NCBI GenBank assembly: GCA_963814805.1
Contig: CAWFER010000033.1
Location: forward strand, 248,001 to 312,000
Direction of reading: 5' to 3'
DNA: 64,000 nucleotides
Origin: AP-15 sp963814805
Lineage (GTDB): Bacteria > Pseudomonadota > Alphaproteobacteria > ATCC43930 > CGMCC-115725
The notes under the pieces were generated by a model, which worked only from the letters and a program-made list of their open reading frames with translations, did no database searches and was not told the DNA's origin. Below are positions 52,071-61,171 of this stretch, piece by piece; position 1 is the stretch's first letter, and the number at the start of each line of letters is the position of its first letter. Both the position numbers and the translations under genes were made by a program.

Positions 52071-53349
52071 CTACAGTGGCCGGACGAAGACGTGGCGCTT
52101 GCGGCCCGCGCTGAGCTTCAGCAGACCCTGATCATCGAGATCGGCGAGGCGGATGATGCGGGTCTCGTCCTCGATAACCCTGTCGTTGATGCGCGCGCCG
52201 CCGCCGCGGATCAGCCGGCGCGCTTCGCCATTGGAGGCCGCAAGCCCGACGCGGCTGAACAATTCGATGGCCGATACGCCGCGTTCGAAGAGATCGCGCG
52301 GCACCCCGTGGCCGACGCTCGCCGTAATAGTCTCAATGAGGTGGAGCGACTCCGCCACACTCCCATGAAAGACACCGCGCGCCGTCTGCGCCGCCGCTTC
52401 GGCCGCCTCTCTTCCATGGCACAGCGCGGTCGCCTCGGTGGCGAGAACTATTTTCGCTTTGTTGATCTCGCTGCCTTCGAGGGCTGCGAGCCGGGCGATC
52501 TCGTCCAATGGCAGTTCGGTGAAGAGCCGCAGAAACCGGCCGACATCGGCGTCCTCGGTGTTGCGCCAGAATTGCCAGTAATCGTATGACGACAGCCGCT
52601 CGGCGTTGAGCCACACCGCCCCCTGCGCGGTCTTGCCCATCTTGTCGCCCGAGGCGGCGGTGAGCAGCGGCGTCGTCAGCCCGAATAGGGCGCGCCCGTC
52701 CATGCGCCGGCCGAGTTCGACCCCGCCGACGATGTTGCCCCACTGGTCGGAGCCGCCGAACTGCGCCGCGCAATCGTAGCGGCGCGCCAGCTCGACAAAA
52801 TCGTAAGCCTGCAAGATCGGGTAGTTAAATTCGAGAAAAGAGAGCGGCTGTTCGCGGTCGAGCCGCAGGCGCATGCTGTCCTGGGTCAGCATACGGTTGA
52901 CCGAGAAATGGCGGCCGATATCGCGCAACAATGGGATATAGCGCAATTCATCGAGCCAGTCGGCGTTGTTGACCATCACCGCATCGCTCGGGCCGTCGCC
53001 GAACTCGATGAACTTGGTGAAAACTTTGCGGATCCCGGCCATATTGCGCGCGATCTCGGCGTCGTCGAGCAATGGCCGCGCCGCATCCCGGAACGAAGGA
53101 TCGCCGATCCGGGTCGTGCCGCCGCCCATCAGCACGATCGGCCGGTGCCCGCTTTTCTGTAACAGCCGCAGCAGCATGATCGACAACAGGCTGCCGACAT
53201 GCAGAGCTATCGGCGGTGCAGTCGTAGCCGACATAGGCGGCGAGGCGGCCCTCGGCGAGCCGCGCGTCGAGCGCCTCGAGATCGGTGCATTGATGGACAT
53301 AGCCGCGGGCGAGCGCGGTCGCGAGAAAGGCGGAGCGGGGGGTCGGCAT
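52071..53349 (-). CDS. tyrS: Tyrosyl-tRNA synthetase (frameshifted near N-terminus)
   Basis: This class I synthetase of about 425 residues charges tRNA-Tyr. AYVGYDCTADS is followed by the HIGH equivalent LHVGSLLSIMLL; DFVELARRYDCAAQFGGSDQWGN is the Tyr pocket; KMGKTAQGAVWLN is the KMSKS equivalent; the S4 domain at the end reads NGEARRLIRGGGARINDRVI. The first 50 residues (from ATG 53349) lie in another frame, joined by removing one base at 53205. The gene should be essential, so I treat the shift as a sequence error. It is divergent from anmK with overlapping starts. Confidence 0.93.
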
Positions 53350-54536
53350 GGCGCCGTCATCTAACATAGCCGGGCCCGGCGGACCACCATCCTCCCACCC
53401 CGACCCTGCCCCTGCCCCGCATGCCGGGGAGGAAGGGCGGCGGCTGCGGCGCGCGCTCGGGCTGATGAGCGGCACCTCGCTCGACGGCATCGATGTGGCG
53501 CTGGTCGAGACCGACGGCGGCGAGCGGGTGATCACCGGCCCGGCGCTGACGATCCCCTATCCGGACGCGTTTCGCGAGCGGCTGCGCGGCGTGCTGGGCG
53601 GGATCGGCCAGATCGCCGCGGTCGAGGCCGAGCTGACCCGGCTCCACGCCGAGGCGGTCGAACATTTTCTCGCGCGCCATCCGGGGGCCGCGGTCGACCT
53701 CATCGGCTTTCACGGCCACACGATCCTGCATCGCCCGGCCGCGCGCCGCACCTGGCAATTGGGCGACGGCGCCTCTCTGGCGCGCCGGCTCGGGATCGAC
53801 GTCGTCGCCGATTTCCGCTCGGCCGATGTCGCCGCCGGCGGCGAGGGCGCGCCGTTGGCGCCGCTGTTCCATGCGGCGCTCGCCGCGGCGTTGCCGAAGC
53901 CGCTCGCCGTCCTCAATCTCGGCGGCGTCGCCAACTGTGACGGCGGTGGGATCGGCGGCGGGGATCGGCGGCGGGATGGCGAGCGGGAGGCGTCCTCGCT
54001 TTCGACACCGGCCCCGGCAACGCGCTGATCGATGATTGGGTGCGCCGCCATACCGGCGCCGCGGCCGATATCGGCGGCGCGCTCGCCAGCAGCCGGGCGC
54101 GCCTGCGCCGCGCATGTCGCGCGCTTCCTGGAGCAGCCGTTATTTCGCCCGGCAAGCCGCCGAAATCGCTCGACCGCGACGATTTCCGCGATGCCGCGCC
54201 GGACGGGCTCGCGGTGGCGAAGACGGCGCCGCCACCCTGACCGAGATGACGGCCGCCGCGGTCGCCGCGGCGCGCCGCCACTTCCCGGCTCCGGCGCGCG
54301 AGTGGCTGGTCTGCGGCGGCGGGCGGCACAATCCGGCGCTGATGGCGGCGCTGGCCCGACGCCTCGACGCCCCGGTGCGCCCGGTCGAGGCGGTCGGCTG
54401 GAACGGCGACGCGCTCGAGGCGCAGGCTTTCGCCTATCTCGCGGTGCGCTCGGCCGCCGGGCTGCCGCTCAGCCTGCCGTCAACCACCGGGGTTCCCCGT
54501 CCCACAAGCGGCGGCCGGCGGTTTCGCGGAAGCTGA
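53348..54536 (+). CDS. anmK: Anhydro-N-acetylmuramic acid kinase (several frameshifts)
   Basis: This cell-wall recycling enzyme of about 370-390 residues phosphorylates 1,6-anhydroMurNAc. The start region LMSGTSLDGIDVALVE, the blocks GFHGHTILHRPA, RSADVAAGGEGAPLAPLFH, VLNLGGVAN, FDTGPGNALIDDWV, KSLDRDDF and LVCGGGRHNPALM are all present. They lie in at least four alternating frames between about 53935 and 54270. The number of shifts is high for one gene, so either the sequence here is poor or the gene is decaying. The start may be ATG 53348, overlapping tyrS on the other strand; ATG 53465 is too short. Confidence 0.85.
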
Positions 54537-54551
54537 TCGCCGGCCAGCCGG

Positions 54552-55742
54552 TTACTGGGCCGGCGCCAGTTCGGGGGTCCTGGCCTGGGCAAAAGCCGGC
54601 ATGACCTCCTTGCCAAAGCGCTCGAGCTGTTCGAGGGCAACGGCTTTGGGCACCCCGACGCTGAGGCTGACCGAGACCCGGTCGAGCCCTGGATAGCGCC
54701 GTTCGAGCGCCTTCAGATGCCCGATGATCTGCTCGGGCGACCCGCACAACACGCCGCCGGCGGCGATCGCGTCCTCGATCCGCGGCAGCTTGGCCCGCGG
54801 TGCGCGCAATGGGTCTCGCATGATCTCGATCTGCTCGTCGCTCAGCGCCCGCACCAGCCGCAGTTCGCCAAACATTTTCATGTTTTCTTCGTAATATTTG
54901 CCGGCCTCGCGGATGCCCTGTTCGCGGCTGTCGGCGATGTAAAAGTGGAAGCCGAAGCAAAGTCTTTCGCCGAGTTCGAGGCGCTGACCGATGCGGGCAT
55001 GCGCCTCCTGCCAGGCCAGCACGACCTTGTGCATCGCCCCGCCTTCGGCCGAGCCGCCGCCGATCAGGCCCTGAATGCCGTGCTTGGCCATGAAATCGAG
55101 CGCCCGATCGGTGCCGCCCTGTACCGGCTGCCAGCATTCGACCGGCAGCCGCAACGGCCGGGGCACGACGGTCAGCTCTTCAAGGGTGTAGCCGCGATAG
55201 GGCACCCGCGGCGGCAATGTGTAGTGTTTTCCCTGATGCGAGAACGAGTCGTTATTGAACGCCTTGAAGATGATGTCGACCTGCTCTTCGAACAATTCGC
55301 GGTTGGCCGGCTGGTCGAGCAACGGCGAGCCGAAGGTTTCGACCTCGCGGGTGTGGTAGCCCCGTCCGACGCCAAAGGTGATGCGTCCGCCGCTCAAAAT
55401 ATCAGCGGTGGCGTAATCCTCGGCCAGCCGCAGCGGATGCCACATCGGGGTAATGTTGAACCCGCAGCCGATCCGGATGCGACGGGTCACATGCGCCAGA
55501 TGCAGCGCCATCATCAGCACATTGGGAATGCATTCGTAGCCTTCGCGCTGAAAATGATGCTCGGCCATCCAAAAGGTGTTGTAGCCCAGCCGATCCATCA
55601 GCTGCGCCATCGCCTGCGCCTTGTCGAAGACAGTGGCGAGATGCTCGTTGGGAAACCGGCGGTCGTTCACCGGCATGCCGGCATAGCCGACATTGTCCAT
55701 ATCGACATGCCCGGCGAACAGACTGTCGAATTTTGTAATCAT
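54552..55742 (-). CDS. LLM-class flavin-dependent oxidoreductase
   Basis: This 396-residue luciferase-like monooxygenase has the start FDSLFAGHVDMDNVGYAGM, the conserved WMAEHHFQREGYECIPNVLMM, RIRIGCGFNITPMWHPLRLAEDYATADILSGGRITFGVGRGY and QPVQGGTDRALDFMAKHGIQG. It is close in length to alkanal/limonene-type monooxygenases of the LLM superfamily. FMN or F420 use cannot be told from the sequence. It is the largest of three LLM proteins in this part of the window (others at 57775 and 59116). ATG 55742 gives the family start. Confidence 0.88.
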   Translation of the reverse strand: MITKFDSLFAGHVDMDNVGYAGMPVNDRRFPNEHLATVFDKAQAMAQLMDRLGYNTFWMAEHHFQREGYECIPNVLMMALHLAHVTRRIRIGCGFNITPMWHPLRLAEDYATADILSGGRITFGVGRGYHTREVETFGSPLLDQPANRELFEEQVDIIFKAFNNDSFSHQGKHYTLPPRVPYRGYTLEELTVVPRPLRLPVECWQPVQGGTDRALDFMAKHGIQGLIGGGSAEGGAMHKVVLAWQEAHARIGQRLELGERLCFGFHFYIADSREQGIREAGKYYEENMKMFGELRLVRALSDEQIEIMRDPLRAPRAKLPRIEDAIAAGGVLCGSPEQIIGHLKALERRYPGLDRVSVSLSVGVPKAVALEQLERFGKEVMPAFAQARTPELAPAQ

Positions 55743-55931
55743 GGCATGACCTCCCGCGAGAACCGCCGCTCGATTCCCGGACGATTGTACGCGGCGGCGG
55801 CTCGCTGGCAACCGGCATCGCCGGTTGGGAACCAGCCGGCGGCCGGCGGCCGGTTGTCGTTTTTGTCGATTGTCCGGAAGCTTTGTCGAAGCTAGGTTCG
55901 CCCGGCAGGCCGCCACCGCGATCGGACCAGG

Positions 55932-56240
55932 ATGCGTGCTTCGGTTCTATTATCGGCGATCGGTTGGGTGCTCGTCGCCAGCCCGCCGGCCTTTGCCCAA
56001 CACGCCAGCGGGCTCAGCGCCGAGCAGCGCGATATCGGCCGGCTCGAAACCCGCATCGAGAATTACGGGCGGGCGCTGGGCGTGATCACCCAGCTCACCC
56101 GTCCGCTCGGGGCCGAGACCGAATGCCAGGGGGTATGCTATTCGGCCAACAGCACCAGGCCGGTGTCGTGGCGCTGCGCGCCGACGGAGAGGTGCGATTT
56201 GCATTGTCTGGCGAGCCCCCCGGTCGGCGGCTGCGACTGA
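55932..56240 (+). CDS. Small exported cysteine-rich protein
   Basis: This 102-residue protein has a signal peptide (cleavage near AFAQ at 23). The mature part begins with a helix EQRDIGRLETRIENYGRALG and ends with six Cys at 65, 69, 82, 88, 92 and 101, forming two CxxxC pairs. They suggest three periplasmic disulfides or a metal site. I recognise no family. The gene is isolated between the LLM gene (divergent) and the DUF992 gene (convergent). Confidence 0.6.
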   Translation: MRASVLLSAIGWVLVASPPAFAQHASGLSAEQRDIGRLETRIENYGRALGVITQLTRPLGAETECQGVCYSANSTRPVSWRCAPTERCDLHCLASPPVGGCD

Positions 56241-56329
56241 GCCGGTCGGCGCCAGGCCGGAACGCCGGTTGCGGCCCTCCCCGCCCGACGCGGGGAGGGT
56301 GGCAAAACCAAGATCAGGCAAACCCTAAA

Positions 56330-56818
56330 TTACGACGGCGGCGCGCATCGCAAGCTCATCGAGGCAATGCCGGCGGCGACGTTGAGACCGGTGGTGCCCT
56401 CGATGCTAACGGGCTGCAGCGAGATCGAATTGCCGTTGCCGCCGACCAGCACATTCACCCCGGCCCCGACCCCGGCCGTGGCGTTGGCTGCGGCGCCCGA
56501 ATAACTGCCCGCCAGCGAGCAGGGCAGCGGGGTGGCGGTCGGCGCTATCACCGACCACACCAGCACCCCGCCATTGATATAGCCGATGTCGACGCCAAAC
56601 TTGTTGATCGTGCCGACATAGTGTTCGGGATGGCCGGGGCCTGGCAATTCCGTGCAATTCAGCGAGCGCGACGAGCCAAAGACGAAGCCGAAGCCGCTCG
56701 AGACGTTGCAGGTCAGCACCCCGACCTTGACCCCTTGGGCATGGGCCGGCGCGGCGAAAATCATGGCGCCCGCCATCAGGCCAAGCGCGCTGATCGCAAT
56801 CGCGAGTTTTTTGAACAT
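56330..56818 (-). CDS. Exported DUF992 family protein
   Basis: This 162-residue protein has a signal peptide ending PAHAQ. The mature part starts VKVGVLTCNVSSGFGFVFGSSR, with the conserved Cys, and continues CTELPGPGHPEHYVGTINKFGVDIGY, both DUF992 hallmarks, and ends SMSLRCAPPS. The family is confined mostly to alphaproteobacteria and is periplasmic, of unknown function. Its Gly/Ala/Asn-rich middle suggests a beta-rich fold. ATG 56818 has AGGAGAT before it. A 274-base spacer with no recognised motif separates it from the cold-shock gene. Confidence 0.88.
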   Translation of the reverse strand: MFKKLAIAISALGLMAGAMIFAAPAHAQGVKVGVLTCNVSSGFGFVFGSSRSLNCTELPGPGHPEHYVGTINKFGVDIGYINGGVLVWSVIAPTATPLPCSLAGSYSGAAANATAGVGAGVNVLVGGNGNSISLQPVSIEGTTGLNVAAGIASMSLRCAPPS

Positions 56819-57092
56819 TCCGTTGATCTCCTATCTGGATAAGCTCGACCCGAAGGCGCGCTGCCCAAACACCCGCGCTGCCCATTGGTTCCGACATCCC
56901 GAACCCGCGGTTTCGCGGCGGCGATGCCGAGGGTCCGCCGGCGCGTGACGCGGCCGGATCGGCGTCGTCAAACGGCGATCCTCGAACGCGCCGTCGGGCG
57001 AAATTAAGCACTCGCCTCCGGGGCGATTTTTTGGAACAATCAGGTTCCGCGGTCTCGACCGGGCCGCGAACCGCCTCGGACAGGAAACGGAC

Positions 57093-57731
57093 TTGATCAG
57101 AGATAGGAATTTCCGCCAGCCGCGCCGCCGCGATTTCGACGATGATGGTTACGACCCGCATTTGCGTGACTTCGGCGCCGCACCGCGCTTCACCCCACCC
57201 CGCTTCGATGCGCCCACCGGGCCAACGGTGCGGGCCGTCGTCAAGTGGTTCAAGCCCGAACGGGGGTTCGGGTTTGTCGAACTGGCCGACGGCTCGGGCG
57301 ACGCGTTTTTGCATGCCAGCGTCCTCGAACGCAACGGCGTCACCGCCGTCCAGCCGGGCGAAACCCTGGAGATCCGGGTCTCGCCGGGGCAGAAGGGGCC
57401 GCAGGTCACCGAGGTGCTGAGCGTCGACAGCAGCACAGCAGCCCCGGCTGGGGCGCGTCGCTCGGCGTTTCCGGGCGGCAGCGCGCCGCCCGGGCGCCAG
57501 TCTTACGAGCCCACCGGGCCCTCGGTCGAGGAAGCCGGCACGGTGAAGTGGTTCAATGCCCAGAAGGGCTTTGGCTTCATCGTCCGCGAGGGCGGCGGCA
57601 AGGACGCCTTCGTCCACGCCTCGGTGCTCGAGCGCTCCGGGATCGGCACTCTCAACGAAGGCCAGCGCGTGCTGGTCGATATCGCCGAAGGCCGCAAGGG
57701 GCCGGAAGCGGTCAGGGTGCGCCTCGCCTAG
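57093..57731 (+). CDS. Cold-shock protein with two CSD domains
   Basis: This 212-residue protein has a 45-residue Arg/Asp-rich N-terminus, then two cold-shock domains: about 46-108 (KWFKPERGFGFVELADGSGDAFLHAS) and 147-212 (KWFNAQKGFGFIVREGGGKDAFVHAS), each with RNP1 and RNP2 motifs intact, joined by an Ala/Gly/Ser linker. It should bind single-stranded RNA or DNA and act as an RNA chaperone. The start is TTG 57093 with AGGAAA upstream. Double CSD proteins are typical of alphaproteobacteria. Single gene, 43 bases before the LLM gene. Confidence 0.92.
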   Translation: MIRDRNFRQPRRRDFDDDGYDPHLRDFGAAPRFTPPRFDAPTGPTVRAVVKWFKPERGFGFVELADGSGDAFLHASVLERNGVTAVQPGETLEIRVSPGQKGPQVTEVLSVDSSTAAPAGARRSAFPGGSAPPGRQSYEPTGPSVEEAGTVKWFNAQKGFGFIVREGGGKDAFVHASVLERSGIGTLNEGQRVLVDIAEGRKGPEAVRVRLA

Positions 57732-57774
57732 ATCGGGAATTGCGGCGCCGGCGCCGGCGCTTTGGGGGATAGGA

Positions 57775-58626
57775 ATGGATTTCGGCGCGGCGATGTTCTT
57801 TACCGATTATTCAATCAGCCCGGGCGAGCTCGGCCGGGCGCTGGAGGGGCGCGGCTTCGAGTCGGTGTGGGCGCCGGAGCATTCGCACATCCCGAGCGCG
57901 CGGGCGACGCCGTTCCCGCAAGGCGGCGAGCTGCCGAAAAAGTATTACCAGGCGATGGACCCGTTCGTCACCCTGACCGCGGCGGCGGCGGCGACGACGC
58001 GGTTGAAGATCGGCACCGGGGTTTGCCTCGTCGCCCAGCGCGACCCGATCCAGACCGCAAAGCTCGTCGCCTCGATCGACCAGGTTTCGGGCGGGCGGTT
58101 TCTGTTCGGCGTCGGCGGCGGCTGGAACGCCGAGGAAATGGCCGATCACGGCACGGCGTTCAAGACCCGCTTCAAGCTGATGCGCGAGCGGGTCGCGGCG
58201 ATGAAGGCGATCTGGACCGAGGCCGAGCCCGAATATCATGGCGAACTGGTCGATTTCCCAAAGATGCGCACCTAGCCAAAGCCGGTGCAGCGGCCGCACC
58301 CGCCGGTCATCATCGGCGGCGCCTTTCCACATGCGGCGCGGCGCGCGCTGGCCTATGGCGACGGCTGGGTCCCGCACGCCGGGCGCCCGCAATACGCCGA
58401 CGTGACCGATTTCCTGCCGCAGTTCCGAGACATGGCGGCGGCGGCCGGGCGCCGCCTCGACGCCGTCCCGGTGACGGTGTTCGGCGTCGCCGAAGACCTC
58501 GATCGCCTGAAGCTCTACCGCGACCGCGGCATCGCCCGCGCCGTCGTCAGCCTGCCTTCCGCCACAGCCGACGAAATCCTCCCCGCCCTCGATCGCTGGG
58601 GCGAGTTGATCCGCCGCGTCGCATAG
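57775..58626 (+). CDS. LLM-class (F420-type) oxidoreductase interrupted by an in-frame TAG
   Basis: This 283-residue luciferase-like oxidoreductase is of the TIGR03619-type, F420-dependent group. The first half contains FESVWAPEHSHIPSARATPFP, LKIGTGVCLVAQRDPIQTAK and FLFGVGGGWNAEEM; the second has PPVIIGGAFPHAARRALAYGDGW. Both are in the same frame, separated only by the TAG at 58273-58275, where related proteins have Trp (TGG) before PKP. A single G-to-A change would do this. It may be a true nonsense mutation or a base error. Otherwise full length and conserved. ATG 57775 follows GGGATAGGA. Confidence 0.82.
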
Positions 58627-58682
58627 GGTCGACGTAACCTCTCTACGTCTAGTCTGAAGCGTGCAATCGAGATGTCTGCCGC

Positions 58683-58984
58683 TAGCAGGCTGTTGAAGAC
58701 GTCCCTCGCATCGCAATCAGCGATGGCGCCACCATGACGCAGTCATATCCACAACCAGTCAGCAATCGGCGCAACCGGTAACCGCAACGCCCAGCCTTGT
58801 AGCAGAAGTTCAGGCGACGGCCGCCCGCGCTCAGCCGCGCCGCCAGTTTTGTCAGCATCTCGGACGGTTCTCGAAAACCCCGACCTGCCGCGCCGCGCCG
58901 CCCCGACCGCCCTCGGCCAGCGCGACCGAGATCGTCGCCTTGCGCACGTCCAACCCAACATAGGTGATTCGCGCCCGTGTCCAT
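58683..58984 (-). pseudogene. IS110-family transposase, degenerate N-terminal fragment
   Basis: On the minus strand, one frame reads ITYVGLDVRKATISVALAEGG and continues in another as PEMLTKLAARLSAGGRRLNFCY, then VMVAPSLI. This is the N-terminal DEDD domain start of IS110 transposases (VGLDVHKATISVAVAEGG type). The frame breaks once, the C-terminal Ser domain is absent, and no ends are visible. It lies in the 489-base spacer between two LLM genes; the flanking parts (58627-58682 and 58985-59115) hold nothing recognisable. Confidence 0.7.
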
Positions 58985-59115
58985 CAGGCCCGTCTCCGAT
59001 GCACGCGGCTCTGTGCCGGTCATCCGGCACAACCCTCGATATTCGCATGTCGAAAGACGGGCCGCCGATCACTCAGTGGACATCGGGTCTGGTGGATCGG
59101 GGGATATTGGGCGGC

Positions 59116-59937
59116 TTATCCGGCGGCGACGCGGCCGGCTCCCTCGATGACGGCGTCCCAGTCGTCGACGTCGCGGTCCTGCGGATGCACCATGATGTGC
59201 TGGACCCCGGCCTCCGAATAGGCGGCGATGCGGGCGCGCAATTCGCCGTGATCCTTGCCGTCCCAATGGGTGCGCATCGAGATCGTGAATTCGGGCTCGG
59301 GCCGATCGCGGCGCAGACGTGCGACGATCGGCGCCGCCTCGGCCGGGGTCAGCTGGCTGCCGTGCCAGCCGTCGCCGGTCGCGACCGTGCGCCGGTAGGC
59401 CGCCTCAGAGCGCGCGCCGAACCAGATCGGGATCGGCCGCACCGGAAACGGCTGCATCGACATTTCGCTGATTTCGGCCGGGATGTATTTGCCGCGAAAG
59501 GTGACCGGGTCCTGGCTCCACACCGCACGCATCATCGCGATGCCCTCGTCGGTGCGCCGGCCGCGCTCGTGGAACGGCGCGCCCAATGCGGCGAACTCGG
59601 CTTCGAGCCAGCCGACCCCGGCCCCAAGGATCAGCCGCCCCTCGGAGAAATTCTGCAAGGTCGCGAGCTCCTTGGCGAGCGGCAGCGGGTGGCGCATTGG
59701 CAGCACCAGAACGCTGGTGCCGAGCCGCACCCGGCGGGTCACCGCAGCCGCCCAGGTCAAGCTCAGCACCGGGTCATAGAATAGCGGCGAGCGCGGAAAG
59801 CTCGCGCGCGGGACGATGATGTGCTCGCTGACCCACACGTCGCTGAGGCCCATATCCTCGGCCCGCTGCGCGGCGCGGCGAATCCGCTCGGGCGTCGCCT
59901 GCTCGCCCGCGTGAGGCAGATGGATCCCGACCTGCAT
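59116..59937 (-). CDS. LLM-class (F420-type) oxidoreductase
   Basis: This 273-residue intact luciferase-like oxidoreductase has MQVGIHLPHAGEQATPERIRRAA, LSDVWVSEHIIVPRASFPRSPLFYDP, VRLGTSVLVLPMRHPLPLAKELATL and LILGAGVGWLEAEFAALG. It is a homologue, not a copy, of the interrupted protein at 57775. The remaining IS110 fragment lies between them. It probably reduces or oxidises a small substrate with F420H2 or FMNH2. ATG 59937 has GGAGCGAGAGAT before it. Divergence of its start from the EAL gene is 93 bases on the same strand. Confidence 0.9.
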   Translation of the reverse strand: MQVGIHLPHAGEQATPERIRRAAQRAEDMGLSDVWVSEHIIVPRASFPRSPLFYDPVLSLTWAAAVTRRVRLGTSVLVLPMRHPLPLAKELATLQNFSEGRLILGAGVGWLEAEFAALGAPFHERGRRTDEGIAMMRAVWSQDPVTFRGKYIPAEISEMSMQPFPVRPIPIWFGARSEAAYRRTVATGDGWHGSQLTPAEAAPIVARLRRDRPEPEFTISMRTHWDGKDHGELRARIAAYSEAGVQHIMVHPQDRDVDDWDAVIEGAGRVAAG

Positions 59938-60030
59938 ATCTCTCGCTCCCGCCGCCTGCCGCACCTGGGGGCGAACCGCCCCTAGGCAATCACCGAATTG
60001 TCGGCGGGCGATTGTTCGCCCGATTGTGGA

Positions 60031-60864
60031 TTATTCGCAAGCTTGCGGTGGCGGCGCAGCAGCAATCTCCGGCGCGATGCGCCCGGCCCCGATGGACCAC
60101 GGGCGTTCGATCGTCGGCCGGCCGAAATGGTAGCCCTGCAGATAGCCGACCCCCGCTTCGCGCAACAGTGCGGCTTCCTGTGCGGTCTCGACGCATTCGG
60201 CTACGGTGCTGAGCCCGAAACCGCGGGTCAGACCGAGGAGATGGCGCAGAATGACCCGGTTCTCGCGACCATCGGCGAGGCTGTGGACAAAGGAGCCGTC
60301 GATCTTGATCGTGTCGATCGCCAGCACCTGAAGATGCCGCAGCGAGGTGTGCCCCGCGCCAAAATCGTCGAGGGCGACCCGGCAGCCGGCGTGACGCAGG
60401 GTTTCGACAAAGCGGGCCGATTCGTCGAGATCTTCGAGCGCGGCGGTTTCGGTTATTTCGACCACCAGACGATGCGCCAGCTCCGGCCGCTGGCGCAGCA
60501 GCGACATCAGCGAACGCAGCCACGGCCGATCGCCGGCGGTTTGTCCGGAAACATTGAAGCCGAGCCTGATGTCGGGATGGGCGGCAAGCTCGGCGAACGT
60601 GCTCTCCAAGACAAACCGGTCGATCAACCCGATCAGCCCGACCTGCTCGATCGCGGCGATGAATTCGCCGCAGGCGACGAGCCGGTCGTTTTCGCGCATT
60701 CGCAACAAGCACTCGAAATAATCGACCTGACCCGAACGCGCGCACACCACTGGCTGAAAGGCGAAGAGCAATCGCTTTTGTTTGAGCGCGTCGCGAACCG
60801 CTTGCCCGATCGCCGCATCGCGCCGCTGCCGGCCCGGCGGCGCCGGGGCTCGCCGGCGCAGCAT
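60031..60864 (-). CDS. EAL-domain protein (cyclic-di-GMP phosphodiesterase)
   Basis: This 277-residue protein consists almost only of an EAL domain. The key residues look intact: ECLLR (E51) replacing EALLR, N104 in GFNVSG, E137 and E139, D166-D167 in LDDFGAGHTSL, K187 in IKIDGSF, E223 and Q243. So it should hydrolyse c-di-GMP to pGpG. No sensory domain or membrane segment is visible. The start is uncertain: ATG 60864 is taken because the 60 codons before it are Arg/Gly-rich and look non-coding. It may regulate motility, biofilm or surface polysaccharide. Confidence 0.85.
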   Translation of the reverse strand: MLRRRAPAPPGRQRRDAAIGQAVRDALKQKRLLFAFQPVVCARSGQVDYFECLLRMRENDRLVACGEFIAAIEQVGLIGLIDRFVLESTFAELAAHPDIRLGFNVSGQTAGDRPWLRSLMSLLRQRPELAHRLVVEITETAALEDLDESARFVETLRHAGCRVALDDFGAGHTSLRHLQVLAIDTIKIDGSFVHSLADGRENRVILRHLLGLTRGFGLSTVAECVETAQEAALLREAGVGYLQGYHFGRPTIERPWSIGAGRIAPEIAAAPPPQACE

Positions 60865-61171
60865 CAGCCGCCGCCCCGAACCGCCCGCGCCCGAGGACAG
60901 GCGCGGACAGCGCCGCAGCGGATCGCCGACGCCGCGGCGCGAGCCGCATCGAGGCGACCGGACGGCGAGCGCCGGATCGCAGCCGGTCCGGCGCCGAGTA
61001 GGTCGTCCAATCCCCTCAAAGCTACACGATACGCCACACGCCCTACCTCGATTCCTCGTCGCAGCCAACCGTCGACAGGCCCGGCGCAGGTTCGACGCCA
61101 GAGTAGGGCGGCAAGGATTTAAGAACGCTTAATGTAGCGGTTCGCGCCGCCAGGGCCGATCATGCCGCCGG
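60865..61171. other. Intergenic region, 307 bases
   Basis: Between the EAL gene and the hydrolase, both minus strand. GC-rich, without a supported gene. Part of it could be an N-terminal extension of the EAL protein (open to 61068) but the composition is unlike a protein. No terminator or promoter is recognised. Confidence 0.45.

Noticed and set aside
58273..58275. TAG as a programmed readthrough or pyrrolysine codon
   Set aside because: A Trp (TGG) is expected, one base away; there is no sign of pylT/pylS or a readthrough signal nearby, and other base errors exist in the window.
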